Part shown: in pieces, positions 46,101 to 56,899 of the stretch | Position numbering within the stretch: position 1 is the first letter of the stretch | Layout: every line of letters starts with the position of its first letter | Notes under the pieces: model-generated | Databases searched by the model: none | The model's input: the letters and a program-made list of their open reading frames with translations, nothing else | What the model was told of the DNA's origin: nothing | Made by a program: the position numbers and the translations under genes | Source: Acheta domesticus | Taxonomy: Eukaryota > Arthropoda > Insecta > Orthoptera > Gryllidae | Direction of reading: 5' to 3' | Length of the DNA stretch: 64,000 nt | Assembly: GCA_031308135.1 (NCBI GenBank) | Contig: JAHLJT010000631.1 | Coordinates: 1,713,371-1,777,370, forward strand

Positions 46101-46669
46101 GGATGCTGAAGAGTGTGCAGAAGGGGGACAAGGTCTGTCTATAGAAGAAGTCTCTCTACGGCTTACGCCAGGCCGGGAGGAGCTGGTACACAACCCTTAA
46201 CGAAGCCTTGAAGAGACTCGGCGCCACTCCCTCAAACTCTGATCCATGTCTGTTCTACATGGGATCTGGCAAGGACGTGACTCTGATTGCGATGTACGTC
46301 GATGACATATTGGTCGCGGGGCGCGATGAGAAGAAGATCGCCCACATCAAGGAAGGACTGTCAAGGAGTTTCCAAATCAAGGACCTTGGTGAGGTGAGAC
46401 ACTGCCTCGGGATCGAATTTGGACGCAGAGGGCGCAATGTAACGATGCACCAGAGAGGTTACATTCACGAATTGTTATCGAGGTTTGGAATGTCAGATTG
46501 CAACCCTGTAGCCACCCCTACTGACCCAGGTTCGGTGTTGACGAAGACGGACGATCAGTCACCTGAAGATCGGAAACTTCCCTACCGTGAACTGGTTGGA
46601 GCCCTCACGTATTTGGCGACGACCACACGTCCTGACATTGCATTCGCTATAAGCCGCCTAGGGCAATAA
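43124..46669 (+). pseudogene. Copia gag-pol (gag, PR, IN, RT), two in-frame stops
   Basis: The frame starts at the ATG at 43124 after the PBS leader. Gag begins with LLGKDNYDTWKLQM, typical of copia gag, and has a CCHC knuckle at residues 237-250 (CFKCNKLGHKANVC). Protease follows with DSGATTH (catalytic Asp 286). The pre-integrase zinc region (LHRRLGHVN) is cut by a TAG at 44495-44497. The same frame resumes and gives the integrase core (TDVCGP, SDNGREFTN, EQNGVAERKN) and RT (FAPVARVSSIR, QFDVESAYLNG). A second TAG at 46142-46144 precedes LYGLRQAGR and the catalytic YVDDILVAG. The single frame for gag and pol is normal for copia. Confidence 0.9.
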
Positions 46670-46671
46670 AT

Positions 46672-47252
46672 AATTGCTTCGGAGTTGAGCACTGGAAGGC
46701 AGCTAAGCGAGTCTTACGTTATTTGAAGGGGACCATCGAAGTGGGACTGACCTACGGCACCAGCTCCAAGCCGCTCGAAGGATACACAGATGCTGATTGG
46801 GGCAGTTGCTCTGAAGACAGAAGGTCCTATACTGGATACGTATTCAATCTTGGGGGATCTCCAATCTCCTGGGATTCGAGGAAGCAGCGGACGGTCGCCT
46901 TATCCACGACCGAAGCTGAGTACATGGCTCTTTCCGAGGGAGTGAAGGAGGCCATCTACTTGCAGCGGTTGCTACGAGAGCTGGGACTCATCGACCTCAG
47001 CCAGCTGAAGATATCATGCGACAGCATGAGTGCTGTGAAGTTGGCGGGGAACTCGATGCTCAATTCGAGGAGCAAGCATATCGACATTCGCCACCATTTT
47101 CTAAGAGACGCGCTGAAGGAGAAGCAGTTCGAACTCCTTCACGTGCCGACAGAAGACCAGGTCGCCGACTTCCTCACGAAGTGTTTGCCGCGGCGGAAGC
47201 ACGAAAGGTGTTTGGCCCTCGCCGGTCTGGACTCGCGGACAACCTGCGACTC
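46672..47252 (+). pseudogene. Copia RNase H end
   Basis: After a short frameshift at about 46667 the reading continues with WKAAKRVLRYLKGT, then the RNase H signature TDADWGSCSEDRRSYTGY and LSTTEAEYMALSEG. DSMSAVKLAGN and KHIDIRHHFLRD are the later conserved blocks, and VADFLTKCLPR closes the polyprotein shortly before the 3' LTR. It would remove RNA from the cDNA hybrid. Confidence 0.9.
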
Positions 47253-47261
47253 GAGGGGAAG
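47251..47261 (+). promoter_or_regulatory. Copia polypurine tract
   Basis: TCGAGGGGAAG ends at the base before the 3' LTR. Confidence 0.75.
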
Positions 47262-47426
47262 TGTTGGGCTTGTGCGATGCGAGTAGCAGTTGTCGCGCTT
47301 GTGTCGCCATCTGCCGCTTCTTCCGTTCTCCCTGCCCCGGCCTGTGCGCGCCCCGCCAGTCTGCCCGCGTCGGTCGCTCGCGAAGTGAGCTGTGTGCTGC
47401 CCTTCGCCCTTTGTGTAATCCTAACA
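47262..47426 (+). repeat. Copia 3' LTR (165 bp)
   Basis: Same length as the 5' LTR; differs at two positions (C/T in GCTTG[C/T]GCG and GCCCG[T/C]GTC). Confidence 0.95.
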
Positions 47427-47431
47427 TTTAA

Positions 47432-47820
47432 ATATGTTGTTCTATCAACAAATTGAGATAGGATTTAAGATAATTATTTTACATTTTTAGTAAACTAATC
47501 ACTACAGTCCCCTCATAGGTATCAAGTCTTTCTTACATCCTACATATTGTTAAAATTCTACAACTAAATGCATAATTACAATGTTTAATCATGATATAAA
47601 TTGTGGTAAATAATATGACACAATAAAATGGATAAATGTCAAACTGTACTCTCAAAAGTTCCAAATTGTATTCATCTCATTCAAAAAAATATGTGAATCT
47701 GTAATTAAATTTATGGACCTTTCTACCTTTTCGTCTAGATATAAATTAGGGTCAACAGTTTTACATGCTTGAGTTAAATTATCACAGTCTGTGTCCTCAA
47801 AGGTACCAACAGTCATTTGG
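47432..47820. repeat. ~135-bp satellite, block 2
   Basis: Satellite monomers continue directly after the copia TSD. They include CTCATAGGTATCAAGTCTTTC, the TGTGAATCTGTAATTAAATT subtype and CAAAGGTACCAACAGTCATTTGG, which ends the block. Confidence 0.8.
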
Positions 47821-48746
47821 CATATGTAGGATGCTACAAGGATAACAGTAGAATACAGGACATCCAAAATATATTTCAGGGCAAATTGTTTATTTTTATA
47901 CAACTAAATAGTACCTGTTGTGAGGTTGGCACTGGTAAACATTAATTATTAAAGTTGGCAGACCTGTGTGAATGTAATGTAGAGGGAAGTTGAAATGTAT
48001 GCTGTGTATGGTAAGACACGCTAACCTATGCTGTGAAATAAATGTATTTGTTAATATTAAAAAGACAGTGTATTTCATTACAATAAGACCTCACACCTAT
48101 ATCAAATAAATCATATAACAACGAAGTAGTCTAAGAAGTAAACAAGTAAACTAAAAAGAAGATCAAGATAAATTATATTGCACACTTTCAAGAATAACAA
48201 GGGGACCACTTTTTTCTGGGATGAATTTCCCTGACTTCTCGAGACAGTTAGCCAGACCATTTCCTTTTTTTTCCATGACAACATTTTTTAAAGTACCTAC
48301 TTCATGGTATTTAAATAAAATATTAAATAAAGCATGACTTTGATTGATATTAAAACATTGTTATTCACTGAGCGCTTTTCCTCTTCGTAATCTAGATTCC
48401 TCAACTAATAGATTGTGAGAGAGACAGATGCACTTTGATTCAAAATGCACAGTACTTTTCTTTATCTCTTTTTCAGCTCTCAGATTACACTGTAAAAACA
48501 CAAATATAACAATTTTTTGCTAAACAAAGGAATTAGCACTTGTCTTCTCGTATGTAACGCACAGTTTTGTGATGTAATTCTCAAGTGGTCCTAAAACACA
48601 GTTTTTTTGAAGGATTATTTGGAATTATAACAGAGTACAAAAATCAGGACATTTGACAAAAACAAAGAAAAATCTGATGGGACAGCAGGACATATTTGAT
48701 ATTCAGGACATATCCCACCTTTTCAGGATGTATGGCAACCCTAGAC
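47821..48746. mobile_element. Insertion splitting a satellite monomer
   Basis: The satellite breaks within CAGTCATTTGG and resumes as ACTAATCCAAAAAAATATTAAG at about 48747. The ~926 bp between are unrelated to it. The right edge reads ATGTATGGCAACCCTAG, and inverted this gives CTAGGGTTGCCATACATCC, like ends of some hAT-type elements. No matching left end or clear TSD was seen. A solo LTR lies inside. Confidence 0.45.
47919..48095 (+). repeat. Solo LTR (177 bp)
   Basis: The segment starts TGTGAGGT and ends ACCTCACA, a perfect inverted 8-bp terminus of the TG...CA form. CCTGT precedes it and CCTAT follows, a 5-bp TSD with one change. An AATAAA lies at about 48037. It is too short to hold genes. 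This is the usual product of LTR-LTR recombination. Family unassigned. Confidence 0.6.
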
Positions 48747-49360
48747 TAATCCAAAAAAATATTAAGAACTAAGAATTAAATATTCAGTTCTATTGAACAG
48801 TTAAGATAAAACTTGTTATAAATATGGTAAATATACATATTAGAGTCAAGTAATAACAGACTGCACTTTCAACAGTGTCAACAGTCTTTCTTGTATCCTA
48901 CAATAGATCAAGTTTCTGGACTTAAATATGCAGTTCTATTAATCAAGCATGATAGAAATTATCACAAAAATTTGACATATTTGAAGAAATTAATCACGCA
49001 CTGTGCACTCAAATGAAAATACAATACGTTCATATTCTGGATTTAAATTCGCAGTTCTTTTAATCAATCGAGATAGAAATTATTTAAAAAAATTTTATGT
49101 ATTTGAGGAATCTCATCCCAGTCTGTACCCTTCAAGATATCATCAGTCTTCCTACTATTCTACAATATGTTAAATATGCAGTTCTATTAATAAATGGAGG
49201 TAGGAATTACTCTAAATAATATTACATATTTGAATAAACTAACCAATGACTGTGCTCTCATAGGTATTGATAGTCTTTTTGCCCTCACATATTGTTAAAA
49301 TCCTACAACAAAATGCATAATGCCATTATTTTATCAAGATATAAATAATAGTAAACAATA
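48747..49360. repeat. ~135-bp satellite, block 3
   Basis: Further monomers with ACAGTCTTTCTTGTATCCTAC and TGCAGTTCTATTAATCAAGC. The block ends at the Helitron. Confidence 0.8.
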
Positions 49361-49894
49361 TCTACTATATCTATCTGTATAGAAATAAAAGGGAATGTGC
49401 ATGTGTGTCACAAACAGAAGCAAAAACTACTTGACCAATTTCACTAAGCACTTTATTCTTATTTGCAATGGGAGTGTTTAAAGAGTGGTTTGAATTAAAT
49501 TGGACATGTGGGGGTGTTGTTGATGATAATTTATTCATTTATAATAACTTAAGCACCCCTGAACACTACATAACCCACCACACCGTCAAGTATTAAGTGC
49601 ATCACTGCATACAAGTATTCTGTCCCTGCGATTATGAAATATTGGCTAGGATTACTACCTGAATCTCGGACTAGTAAATTAAATTTCTCCAAGGTAGTAT
49701 CATAGCAAAAGCATGACCAAATTTGAGGGAGAGTGTTACTTGATAACCATGTCCAAACCAGGATATATAACAAACCCATACTTGCAAGAAAATCTTTTAG
49801 AATTTTAACACAGCACATTTTAAATTTGATTAATAATCATGTAATGTTTGATGTGTAATACACTGCAATAGCAAAGCTTTGCCAGGTCCTCTAG
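49361..49894 (+). mobile_element. Non-autonomous Helitron (534 bp)
   Basis: The unit begins TCTACTATAT right after an A and ends CTAG right before a T, which matches Helitron insertion between A and T with no TSD. An exact palindrome, GCAAAGCTTTGC (49871-49882), lies eight bases before CTAG, as the 3' hairpin of Helitrons does. The 5' region (AAAACTACTTGACCAATTTC) resembles the start of insect Helitrons. It has no coding capacity. Satellite flanks both sides. Confidence 0.75.
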
Positions 49895-51210
49895 TAAGTA
49901 ATAAAATTATTTAATCGCAGGCAGTAACCTCAAAAGGTATCGACTGATTCCTCATCCAAAAAGTTATTAACCTATAAATTAATTCAGGGACCTAATAATT
50001 AATCTAGGTAGATGTTTCTGTGAATAATTTTATATACTTGAATTAAATTATCACAGACAGTATACTCAATGGTGCCAACAGTCCTTGGAATAATCTACAA
50101 AACATTATGGACCTGGATTTAAATATGCAGTTCTTTTAATCAATCAATATAAAAGTTATTATAAATAATTCTTACTGGAAAAAACAATAACAAACTATGT
50201 CCACATAGATTTCAACAGTCTCTCTCCTACATCCTACATATTTTTAAAATCCTATAACAAAATGCAGAACGTAATTAAGATATAAATTACTGTAAATAAT
50301 ATTAGACAATACAATTAATTAATGTCTGCCTGTCACCCAAACGGTAACAACTGTCTTCTTCTCACCCAAAAGTTTGTGAATCTGTAATTAAATTCAAAAC
50401 GTAATAAATAATCAAGGTAGAAATTACTGCAAATAATTCTACATATTAAACTTATCACAGGCTGTGCCCACAATGGTACCAACAGTCCTTTGCTTAATCT
50501 ACAAAATCTTCTTTAAGAACTAGGAATTATTATTATAAATAATTTTACATATTTGAGGAATCCCATCACAGATTGTGCCCTCAAAGATATCAACAGTCTC
50601 TCTCCTTCCTCACCATACATTAAATCCTGGTTATAAATATGCAGCTCTATTAATAAATCCAGATAGGAATTACTATGAATAATTTTACATATTTGAATAA
50701 ACAATTTACAGACTGTGACCTTGTAGGTTTCAACAATCTTTCTTATAACCTACATTATGTGAATATCCTATAACAAAATATTCAATGTCTATAGTTAATC
50801 AAGATATAAATTATGATAAATGATATTACACAATAATAGGGCCTATTAGCTGATGTTAAGCTGTACCCACTGTGCAAACAATGGTACCAACAGTCCTTTG
50901 GTTAATCTACAAAATGTTAAGAACTGAGAATTAAACATATAATACAATTAATCAATCAGGATTTAAAATACTATAATTATACATATTATAGTAGACAAGT
51001 AACAGAATGTGCTCCCAAAGGTACCATCAGTCGTCTTACAATATGTTAAGAATCTGGATATAAATTTGCTACATATTTTTTATATTTATACATATATATT
51101 TATTTTTTATATTTATACATATTAATGTAAACTGTAACATATACTGTGCCCTCAAAGTCTTCCTCCCATTCTACAATATATTTAGATCATGGACAGAGTA
51201 TGCAGTTCTC
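49895..51210. repeat. ~135-bp satellite, block 4
   Basis: Monomers continue. The subtype with CTCATCCAAAA or CTCACCCAAAAG lies near 49940 and 50350, and each is followed about 135 bp later by the CAGTCCTT(T)G subtype. The same order is seen in block 1. The block ends at the LINE. Confidence 0.85.
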
Positions 51211-52365
51211 TGTATAACTGAACACTGGCTTACAGAGGATCAAATAAAAATGACACAAATTCCAGGGTTCTATTTAGCTGGTTACTTCTGTCGTAAGGTC
51301 AAACACACCAAAAGTAGTCATACGTATGGAGGCACATGCATATACCTGGCCAATAACATAGATACTAAAGAAGTAACTGAATTCAAACAGATAACATGCG
51401 ACTCTGACATTGAATGTTCAATTGTAGAAATACCAAATCTAAACATCTTCCTCATAAGCATCTACCGAGCTCCTAATGGAGATCTTCATATATTCTTAAA
51501 AAACTTAGAAATAATCTTGGATAAATTATCAAAGCGGACACATTACTCTATCATAATCTGTGGTGATATAAACATAAACTTCCTGTCTACAGCTTACAAC
51601 ATTCATGAAAAGGACAGAAACAAACTAATAAACTTAGTACGCTCATATAATCTTGATGTAATAATTGACACACCAACCAGGCAATCCAAGAACACGCAAA
51701 CAGCAATAGACCAAATCTTCTTAGACAAAACAAAATGCACATACACAATCACCACTAATGATACGGGGATCAGTGACCATAATGCACAAATACTCACTCT
51801 TCAAATAAATTCCACCTCAATAAAAGTAAACCCAATAAAGGAAACTAGGAAATTTAATGCAAAAAACTTGAACAAACTCATCACAATGTTAACTAATGAA
51901 TCATGGTCAGGGATATATGAAATATCTGACATCAATCTAAAGTTCAACACCTTCTTTAATACAATCAAACATTATTTCAACATCTCACATCCACTACAGT
52001 ATCACAAAACAAACAATACACAAAACAGTAAAGCATGGATAACCAAAGGTATAAAAATTTCTTGTGAAAGAAAAAGAGAGCTTCATACACTCACAAAACA
52101 ACACTCTTGCAATCAACAAATAGTCAGCTACTATAAGCGATACTCAGCCATACTTAAAAAAGTTATAATAAAGGCCAAACAACTGTCAAATGATGAGTAC
52201 ATAAAAAAATCTAAAAATAAAACAAAAGCCATGTGGAACATTGTAAAAAAAACCTTAACAGCAAATGACAAAACAACACAAAATATTGAACTAGTTCATG
52301 AACACAAAAGAATAACAAACCCTAATGAAACAGCCAATATATTCAATAAACATTTCTTTAAATAG
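51211..52365 (+). pseudogene. LINE ORF2: endonuclease and linker
   Basis: Starts mid-domain at CITEHWLTED, then IPGFYLAGYFC, YGGTCIYL, SIYRAPNG, and the catalytic blocks CGDININFLS and GISDHNAQ of an APE-type endonuclease. A linker with AMWNIVKKTL and NETANIFNKHFF follows and ends at a stop at 52363. The long open frame suggests a fairly young copy apart from the truncation. Confidence 0.85.
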
Positions 52366-52445
52366 CTGGCAAACTTCTGCAAACAAGCAAACCAAACACT
52401 ACATCTCAACAACCACCACCTTTCTTTAAAAACTCGATTTCTAGT

Positions 52446-54000
52446 ATGTATATCACAGAAACAACAGAAAAGGAAGTACTTCAAATTATAAATAAAATAC
52501 AAAATAAACGATCTGCTGGGATAGACAACATTCCAGACTCCTTAATAAAAAAGATTGCTCCATACATCATCAAACCACTAACATATTTATACAACCAATC
52601 ACTAACTCAGGGCTCCTTCCCAAACATATTCAAAACTGCAGTAATTAAACCTATTCACAAGAAAGGTAACAAACAAGATGTAATGAATTATAGACCAATT
52701 TCACTCTTGTCAGGATTTTCAAAAATATTAGAAAAACTCTTCTATGAAAGATTAAAAAGCTACCTGATACACTGTAACATTATCACTGACTCACAACATG
52801 GATTCAGGGAAAATTGATCAACTGAAACTGCTATATTCACCTTTATTAATGAAATCCTTATGGCACTAGAAAAAAAAAGAAATTCCTGTTGGTCTTTTCC
52901 TTGACTTGTCAAAAGCTTTTGACACAATAGACCATAAAATTCTATTGTCAAAATTAGAATCTTATGGAATCCGGGGAATTGCTTATAACTGGATAAAATC
53001 GTATTTAACAGACAGAAAACAAATAGTAGTGTTACCTTACCTAAAAGATAACAAAATAAACAATCATCACTCCGAACCAAGAGATGTGACCTATGGGGTC
53101 CCGCAAGGATCTACACTAGGCCCGATTTTATTTCTCATATTTGTAAATGACCTGCCATTAATAATGGAAAACAACAAAACAGTACTTTTCGCTGATGACA
53201 CGAATATAATATTCAAAGAAAGAACAACAATATCCCTTCAAGACAAAGCCAATTCTGCCATTGACAAACTAACTCAATGGATCCACCAAAAGAAACTAGT
53301 CCTAAACAAAGACAAAACAATCACAATGCATTTCCGGAACTCTCACTCCCAACAATACTCACCAAATTTAACGTTAGAAGGCAACAGCATAACACAAGCA
53401 CAGAATACAAAATTTCTTGGAATTACCATACAGTCCAACCTCAAATGGAACTCACACCTACAAGATATTAATTTAAAATTGAGCAAACTTAATTATGCTC
53501 TTAGAATAATAACTAGAAACAGCACCATCGAAACAGTCCGAACAGTGTACTTTGCGAATGTGCACTCTGTTCTCAAATACGGAATAATAATGTGGGGCCA
53601 AGCACCAGAGGCTAAGCAGACATTCAAATTACAAAGAGAATCATCCGAACAATAACAAATACAAAAAGAACAGTCCTGTAGACCTCAATTCCAAAAACTT
53701 AACATACTTCCACTGCCTTGTATATACATTTACGAAGTTCTCATGTTTGTAAAGAAAAATCTAATAAACAACAACACACCTTACAAATTTAACTCAAACT
53801 TACACTCATACAACACAAGACAAGCATATAACCTTCATCAACCATTGTGCACAAGTGCACTATGCCAAAAGGGTATATTCTCTACAGGAATACAATTCTT
53901 CAATAAATTACCTATATATCTGAGAAACATAACAGAAATACACAACTTCAAGAATAACTTAAACACTTCCTTGGCCAAAAACTTTTTTATAATGTTCAGG
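52446..54000 (+). pseudogene. LINE ORF2: reverse transcriptase and carboxy end
   Basis: 52446-52817 carries the RT fingers (AGIDNIPDSLIKKIAP, NYRPISLLSGFSKILE, QHGFREN) and ends in a TGA. The same domain continues after a shift near 52880 with [36 protein letters not shown] and the catalytic FADDTN (53188 on). [14 protein letters not shown] and KYGIIMWGQ follow. Another shift at about 53640 leads to the carboxy part with YNTRQAYN. At least three breaks make it inactive. The motifs match the split LINE one for one. Confidence 0.85.
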
Positions 54001-54390
54001 AATACATCAGTAACTAATATGTACAAACTGATTTCAGGTGCTGCAGTAGGACTAGGTGTAGGAATAGAAAAAAACCTGGCCAAAACCTGCCTCCTGCTCC
54101 TCACCATTTCAAGATTGGACAATTATATACTAATATTATTACATTATATGTAGCTGTTATGATAATTAATATTATGTACTATTTTATGTGTTATTTTACT
54201 ACTATTATCACTATTACTATTATTATAAGTAATAGCAGTAGAATGACAGTAACAAGTAAATCTTACTTTTACATTAAACATAAAACTACAATCCTAAAAT
54301 GTTAAATATCTTGCTACTAAAAATAATTGTATACTGTATAATATCTTAATCTACTTGTAAAAAGTATTGTAGTATAATTCTTAGGGCAAT

Positions 54391-54500
54391 GACTCCATCT
54401 CGATCAGGTTTTTCTGTCCAGTTACCCTGGTCCTTTGAGCAAATGCTGAGATGGCCCTTTGCTTTGCTTCTGGACAGTAAATGTAACTTCCCTCTCTCCA
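54391..54500 (+). other. Conserved LINE 3'UTR core
   Basis: This untranslated segment (CATCTCGATCAGGTTTTT, GAGCAAATGCTGAGATGG, TTGCTTCTGGAC) is strongly conserved, inverted, at about 7990-8110 and 10945-11080. The coding regions of the subfamilies differ much more. It may be the site recognised by the reverse transcriptase. Confidence 0.7.
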
Positions 54501-54555
54501 CCCAAGACACTTTGACTCGTCATACACAATTGTAATTGTATATGTGACTCAATAA

Positions 54556-54556
<1 letters not shown>

Positions 54557-54616
<60 letters not shown>
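54557..54616 (+). repeat. (ATT)n tail of the LINE
   Basis: About 20 ATT units end the LINE. The minus-strand family instead ends in AAATA-type repeats. Confidence 0.95.
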
Positions 54617-54618
<2 letters not shown>

Positions 54619-55383
54619 GAATTAAGACAGAAAATACTATGAATTATTTTACATATTAGTAAAGTAATTAGAGATAGTTACCTCACAGGTTTCAACAATC
54701 TCTCTTTTATCCTTCTTATTGTTAAAATCCTGTAGCAATACCCAGAAGGCCAATATGTAATCAATATAAATTACAGTAAATAATATTACACAATAAAAAG
54801 AATTAATCTCAGGCTAGGCCCCAAAAGGTAACAACAGTCTTCTTTTATTCAAAATAATTAATGAATTAGTAATTATTAATTATATATTAATACTAAAATT
54901 AACAATTAATTACTAATTATTAATTTTATTCAAAATTATCCATTAATAATTTTACCTAAATTCATTAAATTAACTTAGGTAAAATTATTGTTCATAAGTC
55001 TACATATTTCAATTAACTTATTGCAGAATTTGCCCTTAAAGGTGCCTACATTCCTTTGGCTAGTCTACAAAAGAACCTGAAATGAAATATGCAGTCGTAC
55101 TAATCAATCAAGATAAAAGTACCATGATTATACATGTAGTAAACAAATAACAGACTGTCTTCAAAAATATCAACAGTCTTTCTCATATCCTACAACAGTA
55201 GTTTATACCAAGATCCTGGCTTTAAGTAAGTAGTTCTATTATATATCTGCTTGTAAATTATCTATCTATTATTAGCAATCATGATAGAAATTTCCATAAC
55301 CAATTTTACATATTTTGAATATATTAATCACACATTGTGCACTCAAATGAATCATCAGTCCTTATCCAATCATAGATTATGTT
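54617..55383. repeat. ~135-bp satellite, block 5
   Basis: The last monomers, including CTCACAGGTTTCAACAATCTC and CACACATTGTGCACTCAAATG. The block ends at the TTAA used by the piggyBac-like element. Confidence 0.8.
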
Positions 55384-55385
55384 AA

Positions 55386-56170
55386 CCCATTAAGTTCCAA
55401 CATTGTGCTAATGCAGCATTTAATACATATACTTTTAAAAAAAATAATTCGATATAGATTTGTTCTATATCACTATCCACTATGAAGAAATGCTATTTGA
55501 TCAGTTTTTGCATATTTCATTCATAACCGAGCATAAACTTGGCTTCGTTGAGTTTTGAAACTTGGAGATAGTGCTACCAATATTTCATTTTTTGTTTAAT
55601 TATTTCACAATACTTTTTTTACTGTATATTATTTGATAAACTTGCTTGAACCTTCTTTTATTGTTTTACAATATTTATTATGTAGATAAGTCCTTACAGA
55701 ACTTATTATTGATAATTTACAATAATGTTGTGTTTACGCAACATTGGGATTAGGGTGTATTTGGTCTGAACATGATAGAACAAATGCAATTGGAATGTAA
55801 TCATTGAGAAATAGACATGTAACTACTGTTTCATATTTCCATTCCCGAGCACAACTTGGAGAATGTGTCTTATCCTGCATTTTGAGAGTGTCTTATCCTG
55901 CATCATTGTATAAACAATGCTTCAACTGTAGTTACTATTTATCTTCTATAAAAATTCTGCTTATTTCAGGAATGATAGACAAAAATAAAGGCCTCTACAA
56001 CTGCTGAACGTATTTCAGTATTGGAGGAAGATGTTGATGTTATTATTGCAAATATGATTGATGCTGTGCACATTCCTCCTAATGTCCATGAAATGACTGA
56101 TAAGGAAAATATAGATGATTTTCTGGAGGAATAAGAAGAAAAATTAATTGACTTTGCAATTGTCAATATG
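55386..56170 (+). mobile_element. piggyBac-like element, 5' portion
   Basis: TTAA (55382-55385) is followed by CCCATTAAGTTCC, a piggyBac-like terminus, and the satellite stops there. Near 56000 the plus strand encodes TTAERISVLEEDVDVIIANM and VHIPPNVHEMTDKENIDD, an acidic amino-terminal region like that of insect piggyBac-derived transposases. A stop follows at about 56130. The catalytic DDD domain and the right end are not present, so this is a truncated copy. Confidence 0.6.
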
Positions 56171-56379
56171 GAAAATCTATAATATTGCAAATGAAGAAAA
56201 GATGACACAACTATAATTTTGCTCTTACTTAGCCATGACTCTTATGCAATCTGAGGACTGTGCAAAAAGAAGCGAATGCAATAATGAGTTCATCAATGCA
56301 AGAGACTGAAAAATCCAATTTTGGTCGATCCACAAACACTTCCCAACCTAAAGAAGTACGTTATGACGACGCACGGATA

Positions 56380-56860
56380 CTGACACAGATGGCTGAGGGC
56401 ATCAATTTGTGTCACTGCAGTGTCTCTGATCGGGAGGTCCTAGTGATCGACAATGGCAGGATTTGCGACATTAGCTACATAGCTAAGGCGGGTTCAGCCA
56501 CTCAGCGGAGAAACATTCTTCCGGCCGGCTGCTCTCATCGGTGATTTTCCTTGGTTTATCCTATCAACATCAGGCAAATGCCAGAACAGTACCCTCGTGA
56601 ATTGGGCCACGGACCGCGATCATTCCTTCTTCATCCTTGTCCTATCCTGACCCGTTACTTGCACTAACACTTACTTGCACCACACTACCACTCTTGCCGA
56701 GAGACCAGTCGGGGGCTTAGAGCTCGTCCCGGCTGGGGCGATTCCTCGCTAGTGGAAGATACCTGCTTGAGGAAAAACCATGCAAGCCGGCAGGTAGGTT
56801 GGCGTCAGATCTCGCCATCCAACTGGGGAAAGTCACCGCCACCTACAGCGATAAAAAACA
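56380..56860 (+). mobile_element. SINE/RTE-type 3' tail
   Basis: A moderately GC-rich block contains CATCAGGCAAATGCC, GTACC and GGCCACGGACCGCGATCATTCC, resembling the conserved tail shared by RTE-type LINEs and insect SINEs. Upstream sequence to about 56380 may be its body. No RT coding or promoter boxes were identified. The assignment is by resemblance only. Confidence 0.4.
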
Positions 56861-56899
56861 AAAGCACTACACTTACGGGGCTAATGAACTTAGCAGTTG

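Larger units (their letters stand above)
42880..47426 (+). mobile_element. Copia-type LTR retrotransposon, 4.55 kb
   Basis: Two 165-bp LTRs with two visible differences enclose a gag-pol region in copia order (gag, protease, integrase, RT, RNase H). TTTAA precedes and follows the element (42875-42879, 47427-47431), an exact 5-bp TSD. The element is far richer in GC than the satellite around it. The LTR similarity indicates recent insertion, yet the coding region carries two in-frame stops and a frameshift, so this copy is defective. Confidence 0.95.
51211..54616 (+). mobile_element. CR1/L2-like LINE, 5'-truncated
   Basis: The element begins inside the endonuclease (CITEHWLTED) and runs through RT to a 3'UTR and an (ATT)n tail. 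It lies within a satellite monomer: CAGTTCT precedes it, and sequence like the monomer continuation follows. It is related to the split minus-strand LINE but is a different subfamily; both share the 3'UTR core. ORF1 and the first part of the endonuclease are missing. Confidence 0.9.

Noticed and set aside
41480..55383. Regularly spaced repeats reminiscent of a CRISPR array
   Set aside because: Units are ~135 bp, AT-rich and diverged throughout, with no short exact repeat or unique spacers. The organism is a eukaryote.
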